64,000 nucleotides of DNA from Xylanimonas allomyrinae (GTDB lineage Bacteria > Actinomycetota > Actinomycetes > Actinomycetales > Cellulomonadaceae), in the NCBI RefSeq assembly GCF_004135345.1, contig NZ_CP035495.1:1674001-1738000 (forward strand). The letters run 5' to 3'. The notes beneath the pieces were generated by a model. It made no database searches. It saw only the letters and a program-made list of their open reading frames with translations, and had not been told where the DNA came from. The position numbers were made by a program, and so were the translations under genes. How positions within the stretch are numbered: the stretch's first letter is position 1; the number at the start of each line of letters is the position of its first letter. Positions 60,862 to 64,000 of the stretch are shown here, in pieces.

Positions 60862-62571
60862 ATGCGCGCAGACGCCGACGTCGTCGTCATCGGAGCGGGC
60901 CTGTCGGGCCTGGTCACCGCCACCCGGCTCGCCGACGCCGGCCGCCGTGTCGTCGTGCTCGACCAGGAGCATCCCGACTCGCTGGGCGGGCAGGCGTGGT
61001 GGTCGTTCGGCGGGCTGTTCCTGGTGGACACCCCCGAGCAGCGGCGCCTGGGGGTGCGCGACTCGGCGGCCCTCGCCTGGGACGACTGGCGCGGCTCGGC
61101 CGAGTTCGCGCCGGGTGCGGAGCACGGCGAGGGCCCCGATCGGCACGGGTACGCGTGGGCCCGGCGCTACGTCGAGTTCTCCGCCGGCCCGATGCGTTCG
61201 TGGCTGCACGGCCTGGGGGTGCGCTTCTTCCCGCTGGTGCAGTGGGCCGAGCGCGGCGGGTACGCGCTCGGCCCGGACGGCGCGCACGGCAACTCGGTGC
61301 CCCGCTTCCACGTCACCTGGGGCACGGGCCCGGCGCTCCTGACGCCGTTCGTCGCGCACGCCCGGCGCCTGCACGACGCCGGGCGGCTGACGATCCGCTT
61401 CCGGCACCGCGTCACCTCGCTCGTGGTCACCGGCGGCCGGGTGACCGGGGTGCGCGCCGAGATCCTGGCCGACGACGCCGCCGCGCGCGCCCGGCTGCCG
61501 TACCGCGGCCGGTCGGCGCCGTCGTCGCGCGACGTCGTGGGCGAGGTCGAGCTGGCGGCCGGCGCCGTCGTCGTCGCCTCGGGCGGCATCGGCGCGAACC
61601 ACGACGCCGCACGGGCGCGCTGGGACCCGGCGGCCGGGGCGCTGCCCGAGCGCATGCTCCAGGGCGTGCCGGACTCGACCGACGGGCTGGGGCTGGACGT
61701 GGCCGCGGCGGCGGGCGCAGCCCTCGTCCACGAGGACCGCATGTGGCACTACCCCGAGGGCGTCGCCGACCACTCGCCCGTGTGGACCCGCCACGGCATC
61801 CGCATCCTGGCCGGGCCCTCGGCGCTGTGGCTCGACGCCGACGGCCACCGGCTGCCCGCGCCGCTGTTCCCCGGTTTCGACGCGCTCGGGGCGCTGACGC
61901 ACGTCACCCGCAACGGGCACGACCACTCGTGGTTCGTGCTCAACAAGGCGATCCTCGAGTCCGAGTTCGCGCTCTCCGGCTCCGAGCAGAACCCCGACCT
62001 CACCGGGCGGGACGTGCGGCTGCTGACCCGCCGCGTGCTGCCCGGCGCGCTGGGCCCCGTCGCGACGTTCGCCGAGCGCTCGCCCGAGTTCCTGTGGGCG
62101 CCGACGACGGCGGCGCTGGCCGCCCGGATGAACGCGCTCACCGAGGCCACCCCCGGCTCGGCAGGTCACGTGGACGCCGACGAGCTCGCACGCCTCGTCG
62201 CGCTGCGCGACGCCCAGGTGTCCAGCGGGCTGGGCAAAGATCCTCAGGTGACGGCGACGGCCGCCGCGCGGCGGTACCGGGTCGACCGCCACATGCGTGT
62301 GGCCACGCCGCGCGCGCTCACAGACCCGAAGGACGGACCCCTGCTCGCGGTGCGCTTGTCGGTGCTGACGCGCAAGACCCTGGGCGGCCTGTGGTGCGAC
62401 GAGAGCGGCCGGGCGCTGCGCGCCGACGGCTCGGTGCTCGACGGCCTGTGGGCCGTGGGCGAGGCCGCCGGGTTCGGCGGTGGCGGCGCCCACGGCCGCC
62501 GCGCGCTCGAGGGCACGTTCCTGGGCGGCTGCCTGCACACGGCCCACGTCACGTCGCGGGCGCTCGGGTGA
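60862..62571 (+). CDS. FAD-binding dehydrogenase (KstD/fumarate reductase flavoprotein-like)
   Basis: The 569-residue product has the FAD motif DVVVIGAGLSGLVTATRLADAGRRVVVLDQE, SLGGQAWWSFGGLF, a central VVVASGGIGANHDAARARWDP and a C-terminal GLWAVGEAAGFGGGGAHGRRALEGTFLGGC. This corresponds to actinobacterial 'FAD-binding dehydrogenases' related to 3-ketosteroid-1-dehydrogenase and fumarate reductase flavoproteins. The substrate is unknown and no steroid genes adjoin. It follows glgX by 10 bp and appears to have its own -10 box. Confidence 0.85.
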   Translation: MRADADVVVIGAGLSGLVTATRLADAGRRVVVLDQEHPDSLGGQAWWSFGGLFLVDTPEQRRLGVRDSAALAWDDWRGSAEFAPGAEHGEGPDRHGYAWARRYVEFSAGPMRSWLHGLGVRFFPLVQWAERGGYALGPDGAHGNSVPRFHVTWGTGPALLTPFVAHARRLHDAGRLTIRFRHRVTSLVVTGGRVTGVRAEILADDAAARARLPYRGRSAPSSRDVVGEVELAAGAVVVASGGIGANHDAARARWDPAAGALPERMLQGVPDSTDGLGLDVAAAAGAALVHEDRMWHYPEGVADHSPVWTRHGIRILAGPSALWLDADGHRLPAPLFPGFDALGALTHVTRNGHDHSWFVLNKAILESEFALSGSEQNPDLTGRDVRLLTRRVLPGALGPVATFAERSPEFLWAPTTAALAARMNALTEATPGSAGHVDADELARLVALRDAQVSSGLGKDPQVTATAAARRYRVDRHMRVATPRALTDPKDGPLLAVRLSVLTRKTLGGLWCDESGRALRADGSVLDGLWAVGEAAGFGGGGAHGRRALEGTFLGGCLHTAHVTSRALG

Positions 62572-62724
62572 GCAGCCGATGAACGGCCCGCGATGCCACC
62601 GGGGCGACGGCTGGCGCGTCGCGGGGCGGGGCGCGCCTCGTCTCGGTGGCCGCAGGAGGGCTGATTTCCGTCGGGTCTCGGTGTGGCGGCGCGTCCAGCG
62701 CGCGCGTGGGCCTATCGCGCTGGT

Positions 62725-62730
62725 TAGCGT
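62725..62730 (+). promoter_or_regulatory. -10 box of glgE (leaderless)
   Basis: TAGCGT is followed by 6 nt and the GTG at 62737. The remaining 165-bp gap before it shows no other feature. Confidence 0.5.
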
Positions 62731-62736
62731 GGTCGC

Positions 62737-64000
62737 GTGACAGCGACCAGACGAACCACCCCGGCAGCGACGACGCAGGCCACCGCGGCCGAGACGCCGG
62801 CCGCGCCGGCGAAGACGGCGAAGGCAGCACCCAAGCGGCGCGCCGCAGCACCCGCGCGCAAACGGGTCGCGGCCGACGCCCAGGCCGGTCCGGGCTCCGC
62901 TGCGTCCGTCGCGGACGTCCGCGAACCCACCGCGCACCACGTCCCCGTGACCGTCGGGGCCGCCGTTCCCGAGCCCGCCCCGCACGCCTCGATCGGCCGC
63001 ATCCCCGTCGTCGAGGTCTCCCCCGTCGTCGAGGGCGGGCGCTGGACCGCCAAGGCGAGCGTCGGCGAGGTCGTGCCCGTGGAGGCGACCGTGTTCCGCG
63101 AGGGTCACGACGCCGTCAACGCGACGGCGGTGCTCGTCGCGCCCGACGGCACCGTCCGCCAGACGGCCCCCATGCGCGACATCGCACCGGGCCTCGACCG
63201 CTTCCAGGGGTTCCTCCAGCCCGACGCCGAGGGCGACTGGTCGTTCCGTGTCGAGGCGTGGGGCGACCCGTACGCGACGTGGGCGCACGACGCGACGGTC
63301 AAGTTCGAGGCCGGCATCGACCAGGAGCTCATGCTCGCCGAGGGCGTGCTGCTGTTCGAGCGCATCACCGCGCCCGAGGAGCAGGCCGCCCGCAGCCCCG
63401 AGGACGCTGCGACCCTCGCCGAGGCCGCGCAGATCCTCGGTGACACGAGCCGGCTGCCCGAGGCTCGCCTCGCGATCGCCACCACGCAGGCGGTCCGGGA
63501 CGCCCTGACGCGCAGCCCGCTGCGCGAGATGGTCTCGCCGAGCGCCACATACCCGCTGCGGGTGCACCGCCGTCGGGCGCTGTACGGCTCGTGGTACGAG
63601 ATCTTCCCGCGCTCGGAGGGCGCCGTGCGCGGCGAGGACGGCACGTGGACGTCGGGCACGTTCACGACGGCGGCACGACGCCTGCCCGCCATCGCCGGCA
63701 TGGGCTTCGACGTCGTGTACCTGACGCCGGTCAGCCCCATCGGCACGCAGTTCCGCAAGGGCCGCAACAACTCGCTCGACGCCAAGCCGGGCGACCCCGG
63801 CAGCCCCTACGCCATCGGCGCGGCCGAGGGCGGGCACGACGCCATCCACCCCGACCTGGGCACCGAGGACGACTTCCGGGCGTTCGTGCAGGCTGCGGCC
63901 GACAACGGTCTCGAGGTCGCCCTCGACCTGGCCCTGCAGTGCTCGCCCGACCACCCGTGGGTCACCGCACATCCGGAGTGGTTCAGGACGCGCGCCGACG
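62737..64000 (+). CDS. glgE: Alpha-1,4-glucan:maltose-1-phosphate maltosyltransferase, 3' end cut by window edge
   Basis: The first 421 codons are present. After a ~50-residue Ala/Lys/Pro/Thr-rich tail (AKTAKAAPKRRAAAPARKR), longer than in Mycobacterium or Streptomyces GlgE, comes the N-terminal domain (GRIPVVEVSPVVEGGRWTAKASVGEVVPVEATVFREGHD). The start of the GH13_3 barrel follows: LYGSWYEIFPRSEGA, MGFDVVYLTPVSPIGTQFRKGRNNSLDAKPGDPGSPYAIG and GLEVALDLALQCSPDHPWV. The catalytic Asp/Glu lie beyond the window. GlgE extends alpha-glucan from maltose-1-phosphate. With glgX nearby, the region belongs to glycogen and alpha-glucan metabolism. Confidence 0.93.
   Translation, partial: MTATRRTTPAATTQATAAETPAAPAKTAKAAPKRRAAAPARKRVAADAQAGPGSAASVADVREPTAHHVPVTVGAAVPEPAPHASIGRIPVVEVSPVVEGGRWTAKASVGEVVPVEATVFREGHDAVNATAVLVAPDGTVRQTAPMRDIAPGLDRFQGFLQPDAEGDWSFRVEAWGDPYATWAHDATVKFEAGIDQELMLAEGVLLFERITAPEEQAARSPEDAATLAEAAQILGDTSRLPEARLAIATTQAVRDALTRSPLREMVSPSATYPLRVHRRRALYGSWYEIFPRSEGAVRGEDGTWTSGTFTTAARRLPAIAGMGFDVVYLTPVSPIGTQFRKGRNNSLDAKPGDPGSPYAIGAAEGGHDAIHPDLGTEDDFRAFVQAAADNGLEVALDLALQCSPDHPWVTAHPEWFRTRAD

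Overview
The window is a GC-rich chromosome segment of a Gram-positive actinobacterium. It looks most like the order Micrococcales, in the Cellulomonas / Isoptericola / Cellulosimicrobium neighbourhood; the genus is an inference from gene content. The evidence is the near-universal G/C at third codon positions, frequent GTG starts, a long (~3.1 kb) 23S rRNA, the GlgE maltosyltransferase, a DUF3516-type helicase, the GatCAB / MnmA / LigA neighbourhood and an AdhE that suggests fermentative ability. No prophage, insertion sequence, CRISPR array or tRNA gene was recognised.

Layout. 1-5.8 kb: a cut-off AbiEi-like gene, an FAA-family hydrolase, a methyltransferase, an FAD monooxygenase, a conserved actinobacterial protein and an APH-family kinase. 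5.8-13.7 kb: a DEAD/DEAH RNA helicase overlapping a DUF2809-VanY fusion, a TauE/SafE permease, YbaK, YccF, a YggS-family PLP protein and lipoate ligase. 13.7-26.3 kb: a branched-chain amino acid block, all on the minus strand (cimA, ilvE, leuB, ilvC-ilvN-ilvB and two different ilvD genes), with transcription attenuators in front of cimA (Ile codons) and ilvB (Ile/Val/Val/Leu codons). 26.3-32 kb: a POT peptide transporter, a GNAT protein and gatCAB. 32-36.1 kb: malic enzyme, an IclR regulator and malate synthase; both enzyme promoters carry a matching pair of operator-like sites. 36.2-42.1 kb: one rRNA operon (16S-23S-5S, minus strand) with its leader, promoters and terminator. 42.1-58.5 kb: a HEAT-repeat gene, a GNAT gene, a WS/DGAT-family acyltransferase with ligA, adhE, a prolyl oligopeptidase, and the run etfB-etfA / cysteine desulfurase-mnmA-MetE-like. 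58.5-64 kb: glgX, an FAD dehydrogenase and the 5' part of glgE.

Three patterns run across the window. First, about nineteen genes have a TAnnnT -10 box ending 6-8 nt before the start codon, so their mRNAs are probably leaderless; this fixes many start codons. Second, six otherwise intact genes (ilvD, GNAT, malic enzyme, HEAT, cysteine desulfurase, glgX) carry seven single-base losses in G/C runs, and restoring the bases gives full-length proteins in every case. Sequencing error is the likeliest cause. Third, non-coding DNA is rich in structure: an array of hairpins sharing the same 8-nt loop between adhE and ligA, three stacked operators before adhE (Rex-like, FadR-like, CRP-like), paired IclR-type sites, a 16-bp repeat array and several long perfect hairpins.
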